Positions 14,101 through 24,075 are shown, counted from the first letter of the stretch. The stretch is DNA of 64,000 bases from JBHEBG01 sp046557915 (GCF_046557915.1 NZ_JBHEBG010000001.1:992001-1056000); one strand, 5' to 3'. Numbers and translations are program-made. Notes: generated from the letters alone by a model not told the origin.

Positions 14101-17100
14101 CTACGAAACGACCTCATTTTCGCGAACAAATGGGTTTAAAACGCTCAAGGCCTTTTTTACGGAACTAACCTGTTCAAAGACCAAGATCAGTCTTAAGCCG
14201 TTCCTCGTTTGTTTTTCCTTCATTTTACAAAGGCTTGCATTGGCTTGTACAAATCCTAGCACCTTGGTAAAAGTGGCACTTTGGTAAAATTCCGATTGCT
14301 GGTCTGCCACAAAATAACCAAGTAATTTGCTTTTTTTCATTACTATTTTTTCCAGACCTATGCTGTTTGCTATCCATTTTATCCGCACCGAGTTTAAAAG
14401 ATCTACTACCTGCGTTGGCAATTCACCAAATCTATCGATCAGTTCACGCTCAAACTTTTGAAGTTGAGGTTCTTCCTTTATCCCGTTTAACTGGGTATAA
14501 AGATTTAGTCGTTCTGTAATGTTATTCACATAATCGTCCGGAAAAAGCAGTTCAAAATCTGAATCTATTTGGGTGTCTTTAACAAAGGTTGTAACTGGCC
14601 CTTCAACCTCTTCGTACAATTCTTTAAACTCATTTTCCTTAAGTTCTGCTATGGCTTCGGTAAGTATTTTTTGGTAGGCATCAAATCCTATCTCATTGAT
14701 AAAACCACTTTGTTCGCCTCCCAACAGATCGCCTGCGCCGCGTATTTCCAGATCTTTCATTGCTATATTGAAACCGCTTCCCAGTTCGGTAAACTGTTCC
14801 AAGGCCTGTATCCTTTTTCTGGCATCGGTGGTCATCATGTCATAGGGTGGGGTAATAAAATAGCAGAAGGCCTTTTTATTGCTTCTGCCTACGCGGCCCC
14901 GCATTTGATGCAAATCACTTAGACCAAAATTGTTGGCATTGTTAATGAAAATGGTGTTGGCATTGGTTACGTCCAAACCGCTTTCTACAATGGTTGTAGA
15001 TACCAATACGTCAAATTCACCGTTCATAAAGGCCAGCATCAATTGCTCCAATTTTTTGCCTTCCATTTGGCCATGGCCTATTCCAATTTTAGCATCGGGT
15101 ACCAAACGTTGCACCATTCCGGCAACTTCGGTAATGTTCTCTATTCTATTATGTATAAAAAACACCTGTCCGCCCCTTTGGATCTCATAGGTTATGGCAT
15201 CCCGGATTATTTCTTCGTTAAAACGGGTAACCCTACTTTCTATAGGGTAACGATTGGGAGGTGGCGTGTTTATAACAGATAGGTCCCTAGCGGCCATAAG
15301 ACTAAATTGTAGGGTACGAGGAATAGGGGTGGCGGTAAGGGTAAGGACATCCACATTTTCTTTGATCGATTTTAGTTTGTCTTTAACGGCAACACCAAAT
15401 TTTTGTTCCTCATCCACAATAAGTAACCCCAAATCTTTAAATTTTACATTTTTGTTCACCAACTGATGTGTTCCAATAATGATATCGACCTTTCCTGAAG
15501 CCAAATTCTCCAAGGTTTCCCTACGTTCTTTTGTGGTTCGGAACCGGTTTAGGTAATCTACCGTTATGGGCATATCCTTAAGTCTTTCCTTAAAGGTTCT
15601 GTTATGCTGAAAGGCCAAAATTGTTGTAGGCACCAAAACGGCTACCTGTTTACCGTTGTCCACTGCTTTAAACGCAGCACGGATTGCCACTTCGGTCTTT
15701 CCAAAACCAACGTCCCCGCAGATTAGGCGGTCCATGGGCCGTTCACTTTCCATGTCTTGCTTAATGTCCTCGGTGGCTTTTGTCTGGTCTGGAGTATCCT
15801 CATAGAGGAAAGAAGCTTCCAGCTCGTGCTGCAGGTAACTATCGGGATTGTATTGAAAGCCTTTTTCCAACCTTCGCTTGGCATAGACTTTTATAAGATC
15901 GAAAGCAATTTTCTTTACCCTGGATTTGGTCTTCTGTTTTAACTTTTTCCAAGCGGCCGATCCCAGCTTATAAATTTTGGGTACGGCACCGTCCTTTCCG
16001 TTGAATTTAGAAATTTTATGAAGGGAGTGTATGCTTACATAAAGAATATCTCGCTCGCCATACATTAATTTTATGGCCTCTTGTTTTTTGCCTTCGACAT
16101 CTATTTTTTGAAGTCCACCAAATTTACCGATACCGTGGTCTATATGGGTAACGTAGTCACCAATTTCCAACTTGTTCAGTTCTTTAAGGGTAATGGCCTG
16201 CTTTTTAGCGTATCCGTTTTTGAGATGAAACTTAAGGTAACGCTCAAAAATTTGATGATCTGTGTAGCACACGATTTTAAGGGTATCATCTATAAACCCT
16301 TGATATAGTGGAAATACCAAGGTTTTATAATGTACTTCTTGCGCTACTTCCTCAAAAATGTCATGAAAACGTTTGGCTTGTTGTTCCGTTGCACAAAAGA
16401 TATAATTGGTGAAGTTTTGGTTGTGATTTTCATTTAGATTGTTGATCAGCAAATTGAACTTCTTATTGAAAGAAGGCTGCGGCTTTGTACGAAATGTTAT
16501 GGTATCGGATTTTTCCTGGCCCTCATCAAAATTGTTTTCCAAGGATACCAAACCAAAATCTTGTAGTTGGGTTTTTAATAGTTCCGAATTGACAAAAAGT
16601 TCTCCAGGGGTTGCGTGTTTAATCTCTTTGGAAAGTTTATCGAACGCTATATGTGCCTTTTCAAAGAACGAATCCAGTCTATCGTAGAGCAGACCAAGGT
16701 TTTTAGCAAAGACAAGCGTATTGGGCGAAATGTATTTTAGAAAGCTTTCCCGGGTTTCTTTTAGAAATTTATTTTCCACATTGGGGATAATGCCAATTTT
16801 TTTCACCCTGGATGTGGACAATTGTGTTTCCACGTCGAAGGTACGGATGCTATCTACCTCGTCTCCAAAAAACTCTACCCGATAGGGCTCGTTATGTGAA
16901 AAAGAGAAAACGTCCACGATACCGCCGCGAACGGAAAATTCTCCAGGTTCGGTAACAAAATCTACTCGCTTAAATTGGTATTCGAATAAAACCTCGTTCA
17001 AAAAATCCAAGCTCAAAGTATCATTAAGCTTAATTTTTAAAGTGTTGCTGTTCAATTCCTTTCGGGTAACCACCTTTTCGAAAAGAGCATCCGGATAGGT

Positions 17101-17466
17101 TACAATTACTGCGGGTCTCTTTTTGGAGTTGATGCGGTTAAGTACTTCGGCCCGCAGCAGCACATTGGCGTTATCGGTTTCTTCAATTTGATAGGGTCTA
17201 CGATAACTCCCAGGGTAAAAGAGTACGTCCCTTTCGCCTAGTAATTGCTCTAGGTCATTTAAGTGATAGGCCGCTTCTTCCTTATCGTTTAAGACTACCA
17301 AAAAAGGGGCTTCCATTGCCTTAAAGGCATCGGCAATAACAAAGGAAATTGCAGAACCGGTTAACCCTTTTAAATTGATGTGTTTTTGATTTTGGGCAAG
17401 GGATTCCCTCAGTTTCTGCTGTTGCGGAGACTTTGAGAACAGTTGTAGAAGGGTAGACTGGGTCAA
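14101..17466 (-). CDS. mfd: Transcription-repair coupling factor
   Basis: Mfd (1121 residues) removes RNA polymerase stalled at DNA lesions and recruits UvrA. The order of parts is a UvrB-like N-terminal region (YPGSYRRPYQIEE), the polymerase-interacting domain (LKELNKLEIGDYVTHIDHGIGKFGGLQ, about 440-500 by position), then a RecG-like helicase with Walker A GDVGFGKTEVA (about 580) and DEEQ box (about 684), and the C-terminal D7 module. The translation start is TTG at 17466, close to a promoter at 17482-17511. Nothing appears truncated. It is transcribed in the same direction as the aminotransferase upstream but with its own promoter. Confidence 0.97.
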   Translation of the reverse strand: MTQSTLLQLFSKSPQQQKLRESLAQNQKHINLKGLTGSAISFVIADAFKAMEAPFLVVLNDKEEAAYHLNDLEQLLGERDVLFYPGSYRRPYQIEETDNANVLLRAEVLNRINSKKRPAVIVTYPDALFEKVVTRKELNSNTLKIKLNDTLSLDFLNEVLFEYQFKRVDFVTEPGEFSVRGGIVDVFSFSHNEPYRVEFFGDEVDSIRTFDVETQLSTSRVKKIGIIPNVENKFLKETRESFLKYISPNTLVFAKNLGLLYDRLDSFFEKAHIAFDKLSKEIKHATPGELFVNSELLKTQLQDFGLVSLENNFDEGQEKSDTITFRTKPQPSFNKKFNLLINNLNENHNQNFTNYIFCATEQQAKRFHDIFEEVAQEVHYKTLVFPLYQGFIDDTLKIVCYTDHQIFERYLKFHLKNGYAKKQAITLKELNKLEIGDYVTHIDHGIGKFGGLQKIDVEGKKQEAIKLMYGERDILYVSIHSLHKISKFNGKDGAVPKIYKLGSAAWKKLKQKTKSRVKKIAFDLIKVYAKRRLEKGFQYNPDSYLQHELEASFLYEDTPDQTKATEDIKQDMESERPMDRLICGDVGFGKTEVAIRAAFKAVDNGKQVAVLVPTTILAFQHNRTFKERLKDMPITVDYLNRFRTTKERRETLENLASGKVDIIIGTHQLVNKNVKFKDLGLLIVDEEQKFGVAVKDKLKSIKENVDVLTLTATPIPRTLQFSLMAARDLSVINTPPPNRYPIESRVTRFNEEIIRDAITYEIQRGGQVFFIHNRIENITEVAGMVQRLVPDAKIGIGHGQMEGKKLEQLMLAFMNGEFDVLVSTTIVESGLDVTNANTIFINNANNFGLSDLHQMRGRVGRSNKKAFCYFITPPYDMMTTDARKRIQALEQFTELGSGFNIAMKDLEIRGAGDLLGGEQSGFINEIGFDAYQKILTEAIAELKENEFKELYEEVEGPVTTFVKDTQIDSDFELLFPDDYVNNITERLNLYTQLNGIKEEPQLQKFERELIDRFGELPTQVVDLLNSVRIKWIANSIGLEKIVMKKSKLLGYFVADQQSEFYQSATFTKVLGFVQANASLCKMKEKQTRNGLRLILVFEQVSSVKKALSVLNPFVRENEVVS

Positions 17467-17481
17467 CCGTTAAAATTTGTG

Positions 17482-17511
17482 CAAATATAAACACTCTTGC
17501 TTACTAACAAA
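17482..17511 (-). promoter_or_regulatory. Promoter of mfd
   Basis: On the minus strand TTTG (17511-17508), an 18-base spacer and TATATTTG (17489-17482) match the Bacteroidota consensus. A transcript would begin only about 10 bases before the TTG start of mfd, giving a very short leader. Confidence 0.55.
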
Positions 17512-17537
17512 AGGAACCTTGCCGGTTGATCACAAGT

Positions 17538-18680
17538 TTAAAAACAAGCTAACAATTTATTAAAGTCTTCTTCAGAATTGTATACGTTACAAGAGACCCG
17601 TATTGCTTGGCCTCGATAGGAAACGTAAATGTTCTGATCTAACAACCGTTGTTTAATTGTCTCTAGGTCCATAGTGTCTGGTAGGTACACTCCAAAAAGG
17701 TGGTTGGCCCTGGACGATTCTTCCTCTACAAAACAATTCTTGGTCCTCAGTTGGGTAATGGCCTTTGTTGATATGGAGGCACAGTAATCTTGTATGTTGG
17801 CAGGCTTCCATTCCAATAACTGCTCTATAGATCTTATGAGCATGGGAACGGTAATAAAATTACTGGATTCCCCCATGGAGTATCTACCCGCCTTTGGTTG
17901 AAATTGATCTTGGTAACTGGTCAACTCCGAAAAATTTTCGCTATACAAACGGTTCATCCAACTATCTTCAATAGGGTTGCCTTCATTAAAGCGATCGCTG
18001 TAATAGGCCACGCCAAGTGAATAAGGCCCTAACAACCATTTGTAACCTCCACAAACCAGAACATCTGGCTCATACTCTTTTACAGAGAAGGGGAGTGCAC
18101 CTACACTTTGGGTGCCATCGATTACCAGAAGGGCATCTACTTTTTTTGTTTTTTCGCGGATGTTTTTTAAATCAAAAAGAGAACCATCTGCCCAGTGTAT
18201 ATGGGGCATGGCCACAACGGCTGTCTTTTGGGTAATGGCATCTAAAATTAGCCGGTTCCAGTTTTTTGTACGGTCTTTAAAGGATTGGGGTGGCGCAATG
18301 ACGTTGATCCGGGCGCCATACTTCTCCGCAGCTCTTTGCCAGGAATAAACGTTACTTGGAAACTGTTCATCTACCAATATAATTTCGTCACCGGGATTTA
18401 ATTTTACATTATTGGCCGCGGTGGCAATACCGTAAGAAACGGAAGGAATTACGGCTACATTCCTGTAATCCGCAATATCCGTCAACTCTGAAAATCGCTG
18501 TTTTAGTATCTCTTGTTTGCTAAAGAAATCTGTTGCGCCAATGGTATAAGGTTCGTTTTTTCGTTTTAGGTTCTCTATCCCTATCGTTTCCACGGTTTTC
18601 AACTGTGGGGCCATGTAAGCGCCATTTAAATAGGTTGCTTTATTGGAAATACTGAAAAGATGCTTCTGGTTTGTTAACAT
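17538..18680 (-). CDS. Class V aminotransferase-fold PLP enzyme
   Basis: A 380-residue PLP-dependent enzyme of the aminotransferase class V/cysteine desulfurase superfamily. The PLP Schiff-base lysine is Lys214 in CGGYKWLLGPYSLG, and the cofactor-binding region VIPSVSYGIATAANN and the His-containing AMPHIHWADGSLFDL precede it, with Asp in LLVIDGTQSVGALPF. No cysteine desulfurase active loop is evident, so it may be an aminotransferase, selenocysteine-lyase-like enzyme or epimerase; the substrate is unknown. Its stop is 71 bases upstream of the mfd start and its start is 9 bases from pdeM. Confidence 0.88.
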   Translation of the reverse strand: MLTNQKHLFSISNKATYLNGAYMAPQLKTVETIGIENLKRKNEPYTIGATDFFSKQEILKQRFSELTDIADYRNVAVIPSVSYGIATAANNVKLNPGDEIILVDEQFPSNVYSWQRAAEKYGARINVIAPPQSFKDRTKNWNRLILDAITQKTAVVAMPHIHWADGSLFDLKNIREKTKKVDALLVIDGTQSVGALPFSVKEYEPDVLVCGGYKWLLGPYSLGVAYYSDRFNEGNPIEDSWMNRLYSENFSELTSYQDQFQPKAGRYSMGESSNFITVPMLIRSIEQLLEWKPANIQDYCASISTKAITQLRTKNCFVEEESSRANHLFGVYLPDTMDLETIKQRLLDQNIYVSYRGQAIRVSCNVYNSEEDFNKLLACF

Positions 18681-18689
18681 AGAATAGCT

Positions 18690-19328
18690 TTAATCTGACA
18701 CTAAAATTACCTCATTTTTTGTAATGGCGTATACTTTGTTTTTCTTATTGGGTTTAAGCACATGGTTTCCGGTAAATTCGCCAAAAGCGGGAAGAATAAG
18801 TTGTTGTGGACTTTTAAAAAAGCAAGCAAGTTTTAAAGACTGTCTGCCAGATCCTTTGAGTCTGACCGCCGGATGAATATGTCCGGAAAAATTGTAAAGT
18901 CCTTCCCGTGTTTCCGGATGGTGGGTCAATAAAAAAAGGTCCAATACCAATTGTTCTAGCACGGTTATGCCCAATGCCTCGTACCTTAGGGGAGAGATTA
19001 TATCATGGTTGCCCGATACCAACGTAATATGGGCTTGGGTCTTGGCTACCCATGCCTCAAACAAATGCCACTCCTTATTCATGGCGGAATGGAACAGATC
19101 GCCCATAAAACAGATTGCCTTTGGATTAAAATAGGTGGCTACCTCATCCAACAGTTCAAAGTTTTTTAGGATGGCTTTACCCGGGACTGCTGATCCGTAC
19201 TTTCTAAAGTGCGATATTTTCCCAAGATGAACATCACTGATCAATAACATGGATTTTTCTTGCCAGTATAGGGCTCCCGTTGGATGCAGTATAAAGTTTT
19301 GATTTTGTATCTCAATAGTCTGGGTCAT
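18690..19328 (-). CDS. pdeM: Ligase-associated DNA damage response endonuclease PdeM
   Basis: A 212-residue calcineurin-like metallophosphoesterase. Metal-ligand motifs in order are Asp32-Val-His34 (ISDVHLGKISHFRKYG), Gly76-Asp77 (MGDLFHS), Gly106-Asn-His-Asp109 (SGNHD), and His150-x-His152 (SGHIHP). The ISDVHLGK signature with the adjacent helicase identifies PdeM of the ligase-associated repair set, a predicted nuclease or phosphodiesterase acting with a DEXH helicase, an exonuclease and an ATP-dependent ligase. Only the helicase, 31 bases upstream, is in this window. Confidence 0.92.
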   Translation of the reverse strand: MTQTIEIQNQNFILHPTGALYWQEKSMLLISDVHLGKISHFRKYGSAVPGKAILKNFELLDEVATYFNPKAICFMGDLFHSAMNKEWHLFEAWVAKTQAHITLVSGNHDIISPLRYEALGITVLEQLVLDLFLLTHHPETREGLYNFSGHIHPAVRLKGSGRQSLKLACFFKSPQQLILPAFGEFTGNHVLKPNKKNKVYAITKNEVILVSD

Positions 19329-19359
19329 GCTTCAAAATTAGGAAAAGTTAAAGACCCGA

Positions 19360-21825
19360 TTATTTTTTAGTTAGGAGCGCGGTCATTCTTCTAATTCTAT
19401 CGGCCAGTTTTTCACTCGATAGCTTTTCGCGTAGTCGATCGGTAATGATTGGAAATGAAAAGGGCGTGGGGTTTTCACAGGCTTTCCATACAATCTCTTG
19501 TTGGTTTATCCTTTCTAAAGCCATCCTTAACCTACCCTCCTCCAATTGATGCTCAAAAGTTTCCGTAAAGGCCTGTCGGTACAACAAATTATCGGGTTCG
19601 TAATCTTTGAAAACCTCAAATAAGAGTTGTGAGCTACTTTGTAGGTGTTTCATTTTAACCCCTTTGTCCGGATAACCGGTAAACACCATACCACTGATAA
19701 CAGCAATGTCCCGGAATTTCCTTCGTGCCATTTCCGTGGCGTTTAAGCTTTTTTGAAGGTCGTCCAATAAATAATCGTTGGTAAAAAGATCATTGTCCAG
19801 TACCTGCTGCATATCAATTTCTTGATCGGACAGAAGTTCAAACCCGTAATCATTGAAGGCCAGGGAAAAAGTAATCGGGGCCAAGAGGCTTATACGGTAA
19901 CCCAATAGGCTTCCCATGGCCTCATGTACAAACCTACCTTCAAAGGGATAAAAAATATAGTGATATCCGTCTCTGGTCTTAAAAGACTCTATCAAGAATT
20001 CATTGGGGCGTGGTACAATGCTCTCTGCCCGTTGTTGTTCAAAAAGAGGATGAAGCGATCTTATCTCTTTGGATTGCAAACTACGGTCTTCGGAAGCCGA
20101 GTATAGCTCATTGCGCAAAAGTTCCGACATTTGTGCGGAAAGGGTAAGCCTGCCACCCATCCAACTAGGTACCTTCTTCGTTTTTTTGGAAGAATTCCGA
20201 ACATGTACCTGCATGTCTTTTATTCGTATAAACTCCAAATTTCTTCCGGCAAAGGTAAACACGTCCCCTTTCGTTAATTTGGAAATAAAAAATTCTTCAA
20301 TAGATCCAATATACCCCCCCTTTTGATATCTAACCGACAAATTGGCGTCGCCAACAATGGTCCCTATCTGAAAACGATGACGCATCGCAATACCCCTGTT
20401 GTTTACCTTAAATCTGCCGTCTTCGGCTACTTCTACCTTCTTATATTCATCATAGGATTGTAAACTTTGACTGCCAATTACCACAAAATTCAAAAGCCAT
20501 TGCCATTGATCTAATGAAATGTCCTGAAAACAAAAAGTTTCTTTTATTTCCTTAAATAGCTGGTTGGGATAAAAACCATCCGAAATGGCAAGGGTTACCA
20601 GATATTGTACAAGCACATCAAAACTGTTGAGGTAAGGAATACGATCTTCAACAGCTTTTTGTTTTACTGCTTGTTGTAGGGCCGAGGCCTCTACTAATTC
20701 TATGGCATGGGTAGGTAAGAAGTAAATTACACTTTCCTTTCCTGGCCGGTGACCACTTCTGCCAGCACGTTGAAGAAAACGGGCTACACCCTTTGGCCCC
20801 CCAATTTGCACAACGGTTTCTACAGGGGCAAAATCCACTCCAAGGTCCAAGCTCGATGTGCAGACCACCGCTTTAAGACTTTCGTTTCTAATGGCCTGCT
20901 CTACCCAAAGTCGGGTTTCTTTATTGATACTACCGTGGTGCATTGCCATTTCTCCTGCATATTCGGGGTGTTTCTCCAAAATTTTCTGAAACCAAATTTC
21001 GCACTGGCTTCGGGTGTTTGTGAACAACAAGGTGGTTTTACTGCCATTGATTATCGGTACCACCTCTTCCAACAGGTGAAGGCCTAAATGACCCCGCCAA
21101 GGAAAGGTTTCCATTTGTTTGGGAATAATGCTTTTTACCGTAATTTTTTTGTTGAGATTAGCTTTTATAAGGGTCGAATTTTGAAGCGCATCGGAGGTAG
21201 GCCCAAGTAATACCTGCCTGGCTTGATCTAAATTTCCTATGGTCGCCGAAATGCCCCATATCCGCAAATTTTTTGAAATATTTTTTAAGCGAGACAGACC
21301 CAACTCCATCTGTACACCCCGTTTGGTGCCCAGAAGCTCGTGCCACTCGTCCACCACGATCGCGGAACAATTTTGGAACATTTTATCATAGCCTTTGGTT
21401 GCCAGTAGTAACTGCAGGCTTTCTGGGGTGGTTATCAACAGATCGGGCATTTGTTTTCTTTGTTGTGCCCGTTCCTTGGTAGACGTATCACCGGTGCGTA
21501 TCCCTACAACAAGTTTGGTGCCCAGATCCAAACTAACCCTTTCTGCCGATTGCCTTATTTCTTGCGAAAGTGCCCTTAAGGGGGTAATCCATATCGCTTT
21601 TAACCCCTTTCTGTGCTTGGTTTTATAATTGGGGTTGTCCTTTATATAATTTAGAACAATGGGGAACCATAGGGCATAGGTTTTACCGCTGCCTGTAGGG
21701 GCGTTTAGCAAACCATGCTTACCCTGTAAAAAAGCTTTCCAGGTTTGTTTTTGAAAGGTAAAAGGTTTCCAACCTTGCTTAAGGAACCATTGTAGTGCTA
21801 TGTCGTAAAGTTGATCCCTGTTCAT
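19360..21825 (-). CDS. Ligase-associated DNA damage response DEXH-box helicase (Lhr-like)
   Basis: An 821-residue superfamily 2 helicase. Walker A is at residues 42-49 (APTGSGKT), the DEXH box is DEWH at 159-162, motif III is WGISATIG, and motif VI is QRAGRSGHRPG. The C-terminal half carries the Lhr-type winged helix and beta-barrel modules (RGIAMRHRFQIGTIVGDA, KGDVFTFAGRNLEF). Lhr family enzymes move 3' to 5' on single-stranded DNA and unwind DNA or RNA-DNA hybrids. Its gene is directly upstream of pdeM. In many relatives an ATP-dependent ligase and exonuclease precede it, but here the next gene upstream is a divergent TerB-like gene. Confidence 0.93.
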   Translation of the reverse strand: MNRDQLYDIALQWFLKQGWKPFTFQKQTWKAFLQGKHGLLNAPTGSGKTYALWFPIVLNYIKDNPNYKTKHRKGLKAIWITPLRALSQEIRQSAERVSLDLGTKLVVGIRTGDTSTKERAQQRKQMPDLLITTPESLQLLLATKGYDKMFQNCSAIVVDEWHELLGTKRGVQMELGLSRLKNISKNLRIWGISATIGNLDQARQVLLGPTSDALQNSTLIKANLNKKITVKSIIPKQMETFPWRGHLGLHLLEEVVPIINGSKTTLLFTNTRSQCEIWFQKILEKHPEYAGEMAMHHGSINKETRLWVEQAIRNESLKAVVCTSSLDLGVDFAPVETVVQIGGPKGVARFLQRAGRSGHRPGKESVIYFLPTHAIELVEASALQQAVKQKAVEDRIPYLNSFDVLVQYLVTLAISDGFYPNQLFKEIKETFCFQDISLDQWQWLLNFVVIGSQSLQSYDEYKKVEVAEDGRFKVNNRGIAMRHRFQIGTIVGDANLSVRYQKGGYIGSIEEFFISKLTKGDVFTFAGRNLEFIRIKDMQVHVRNSSKKTKKVPSWMGGRLTLSAQMSELLRNELYSASEDRSLQSKEIRSLHPLFEQQRAESIVPRPNEFLIESFKTRDGYHYIFYPFEGRFVHEAMGSLLGYRISLLAPITFSLAFNDYGFELLSDQEIDMQQVLDNDLFTNDYLLDDLQKSLNATEMARRKFRDIAVISGMVFTGYPDKGVKMKHLQSSSQLLFEVFKDYEPDNLLYRQAFTETFEHQLEEGRLRMALERINQQEIVWKACENPTPFSFPIITDRLREKLSSEKLADRIRRMTALLTKK

Positions 21826-21997
21826 AATGGAGAAATACCTTCCTTATAGCAATAAATACTTTTAAACATAAAATCTAGAAGTAGTTCCCCCATAGCAAGG
21901 TGAAGTTAACAATTTCCGATTTAATTTACTTGTTCTTGATGTCTAGTTTAGACTTAAAATAATCATCGGGTTTTAAAACTATGACCTTTAAAAAAAT

Positions 21998-22005
21998 TAT
22001 ATTTG
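21998..22005 (+). promoter_or_regulatory. Putative -7 promoter box of the TerB-like gene
   Basis: TATATTTG matches TAnnTTTG and lies 22 bases before the ATG at 22028. The -33 region is not convincing. Confidence 0.4.
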
Positions 22006-22027
22006 TCGTTAAATTAAACAGAACAGA

Positions 22028-22465
22028 ATGTCTTTTAAAGATTTGTATTACCATAGTGGTCAAAGAAAGAATTTGGCCCATTTTGCCGCCCTAACATCTT
22101 TAGCCGCGGTTAACGGTGAAGTTAAACCTGAAGAATTGAAACTTTTGGACCGTTTTGCACAAAAATTGCATATTTCCGAGGAAGAGTATAAAAAAGTCAT
22201 GAAAGATCCTACGCAATATGCCATAGAGCCCGAAGCAGATTCCAAAGAAAGATTAAAGCGTTTTTACGACCTTTTCAGAATTGTACATGCAGATATGGTG
22301 GTTGATGAAGGAGAACGAAATCTGATTCGAAAATATGCGATTGGAATGGGTTTTAAAAGTGAAGAGGCCGAGGTTTTGATTGAGCGGTCCATTGCTATTT
22401 TTGGGGGCAATATAGATTGGGACGATTATCTATATATGATCCAAAAAGAAAAAGAGCGAAACTAG
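22028..22465 (+). CDS. TerB-family protein
   Basis: A 145-residue all-helical protein of the TerB/tellurite-resistance superfamily. Helical repeats include NLAHFAALTSLAAVNGEVKPEE, with an acidic metal-type loop, and HADMVVDEGERNLIRKYAIGMG. The paired N-x-E/D-G-E loops match the two-fold TerB pattern that binds divalent metal. No other ter genes are nearby, so a stress or membrane-linked role cannot be narrowed. It is divergent from the helicase and convergent with fbp (8-base gap). Confidence 0.82.
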   Translation: MSFKDLYYHSGQRKNLAHFAALTSLAAVNGEVKPEELKLLDRFAQKLHISEEEYKKVMKDPTQYAIEPEADSKERLKRFYDLFRIVHADMVVDEGERNLIRKYAIGMGFKSEEAEVLIERSIAIFGGNIDWDDYLYMIQKEKERN

Positions 22466-22473
22466 TATTGGGT

Positions 22474-23493
22474 TTACCCGTTAAGGCCGATAAATTCCTC
22501 TACTTTTTCAACCATATTTCTACTACCGCAAAAGAAGGGAACCCTTTGATGGAGTTCAGTAGGCTCCAAGTCCAAAATACGTCGGTATCCGTCGCTGGCT
22601 TTACCATTGGCCTGTTCGGCTATAAGTGCCATAGGATTGCACTCGTAAAGCAACCTTAGTTTACCATTGGAAGCCATACTGCTCTTGGGATACATATAAA
22701 TTCCTCCCTTTATCATATTTCTATGGAAATCCGAAACCAAGGAACCTATGTATCTAGAAGTATAAGGCCTATCTCCTTCTTCTTTTTGGCAGTATTTGAT
22801 ATAGTCCTTTACCCCTTGCGGAAAATGAATATAATTGCCTTCGTTTACCGAATAGATTTTACCTGTTTCCGGAAATTGCATATTGGGATGCGATAGATAG
22901 AACGTTCCCAAGGCCGGGTTAAGCGTAAACCCGTTTACACCATCCCCGGTTGTATATACCAACATGGTAGAAGTACCGTAGATAATGTAGCCCGCCGCAA
23001 CTTGGTTTTTCCCAGGCTGCAAGAAATCTTCCATGGTAACGGGAGTGCCTATAGGGCTTACTCTGCGGTAAATGCTAAAGATGGTACCTACGGACACATT
23101 AACATCTATATTGGAAGAACCGTCCAAAGGATCTATCAAAACCACATATTTGTTTTGATGTTGTTCATCATTACTATTTATGGTAATGTAGTGGTCTTCC
23201 TCTTCCGAGGCTATTCCGCACACAATTTCGCGATTCTTTAGGGTCTGTATAAATTTTTCATTGGCCAACACATCCAATTTCTGTTGATCTTCGCCCTGCA
23301 CGTTGGTGTCCCCGGCAGCACCCAAAATGTCGATCAACCCTGCCTTGTTCACTTCGTGGTTCACTACTTTGGCCGCTAAGCGTAGCGCGTTGATTAACTT
23401 GGACAATTCACCCGAAGAATATTGAAAGGAAGACTGATTCTCTATAATAAATTCGCCAAGGGTTCTATTTTTCTTGTCCATTTTTGGGAGCAT
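22474..23493 (-). CDS. fbp: Class 1 fructose-1,6-bisphosphatase
   Basis: Fructose-1,6-bisphosphatase of class 1 (339 residues, or 335 if translation begins at the second Met at 23481). It hydrolyses fructose-1,6-bisphosphate in gluconeogenesis. Metal and substrate residues are in GIASEEEDHY (about 93-102) and DPLDGSSNIDVNVSVGTIF split at Asp121-Pro-Leu-Asp124. The GDTNVQGEDQQKLDVLAN region and the C-terminal RVPFFCGSRNMVEKVE are also characteristic. It stands alone, convergent with the TerB-like gene. Confidence 0.96.
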   Translation of the reverse strand: MLPKMDKKNRTLGEFIIENQSSFQYSSGELSKLINALRLAAKVVNHEVNKAGLIDILGAAGDTNVQGEDQQKLDVLANEKFIQTLKNREIVCGIASEEEDHYITINSNDEQHQNKYVVLIDPLDGSSNIDVNVSVGTIFSIYRRVSPIGTPVTMEDFLQPGKNQVAAGYIIYGTSTMLVYTTGDGVNGFTLNPALGTFYLSHPNMQFPETGKIYSVNEGNYIHFPQGVKDYIKYCQKEEGDRPYTSRYIGSLVSDFHRNMIKGGIYMYPKSSMASNGKLRLLYECNPMALIAEQANGKASDGYRRILDLEPTELHQRVPFFCGSRNMVEKVEEFIGLNG

Positions 23494-23568
23494 GTTTTAT
23501 TTGGGCACAAATATCGTTTTTTTTGTTAAACTATAACGATTTCGTGAATCATTAGTTTTTTAAATTTA

Positions 23569-23576
23569 TAACTTTG
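23569..23576 (+). promoter_or_regulatory. Putative -7 promoter box of the GNAT-lysC operon
   Basis: TAACTTTG matches TAnnTTTG and ends 19 bases before the ATG at 23596. The -33 element is weak. Confidence 0.4.
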
Positions 23577-23595
23577 TGTTTTATTTGTAACAACC

Positions 23596-24075
23596 ATGAG
23601 CTATACAATTAGAGATGCCCGGGCAGAGGATATGCAGAGGGTGTTAAAACTAGTGCAAGAACTTGCAGAATTCGAAAAAGAGGAGAATGCCGTAGAAATA
23701 ACTACGAACGACTTAATTCGGGATGGCTTCGGCCTAAAACCCTTGTTTCATTGTTTTGTTGCAGAATCTGACGGTGAAATAGTGGGTACGGCACTTATAT
23801 ACCCCCGCTATTCTACCTGGAAAGGCCCAATAATCCATCTAGAGGATTTAATAGTCACTAAAGAAATGCGAGGCAGCGGATTAGGCAGCGCTTTATTGAC
23901 AGAAGTAATAAAGTATGGACATAATCTAGGGGTTAAGCGTATATCTTGGGAGGTGTTGGACTGGAACGAACCAGCGATTAACTTTTACGAGGCGAAAGGA
24001 GCAAGGGTATTAAGGGATTGGGATGTTGTTCATATGGATGAGGGCGGAATACAAAATTTTATAAATAATTTATGA
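23596..24075 (+). CDS. GNAT-family N-acetyltransferase
   Basis: A 159-residue GNAT enzyme of the diamine/spermidine acetyltransferase-like type (opening IRDARAEDMQRVLKLVQELAEFEK). The acetyl-CoA loop motif A is KEMRGSGLGSALLTEV, with the beta-bulge before it (IIHLEDLIVT) and the C-terminal NFYEAKGAR motif. The length and N-terminus match SSAT-like acetyltransferases, which suggests an amine acceptor, but the substrate is an inference. The stop overlaps the aspartate kinase start (ATGA), so the two genes are translationally coupled. Confidence 0.9.
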   Translation: MSYTIRDARAEDMQRVLKLVQELAEFEKEENAVEITTNDLIRDGFGLKPLFHCFVAESDGEIVGTALIYPRYSTWKGPIIHLEDLIVTKEMRGSGLGSALLTEVIKYGHNLGVKRISWEVLDWNEPAINFYEAKGARVLRDWDVVHMDEGGIQNFINNL

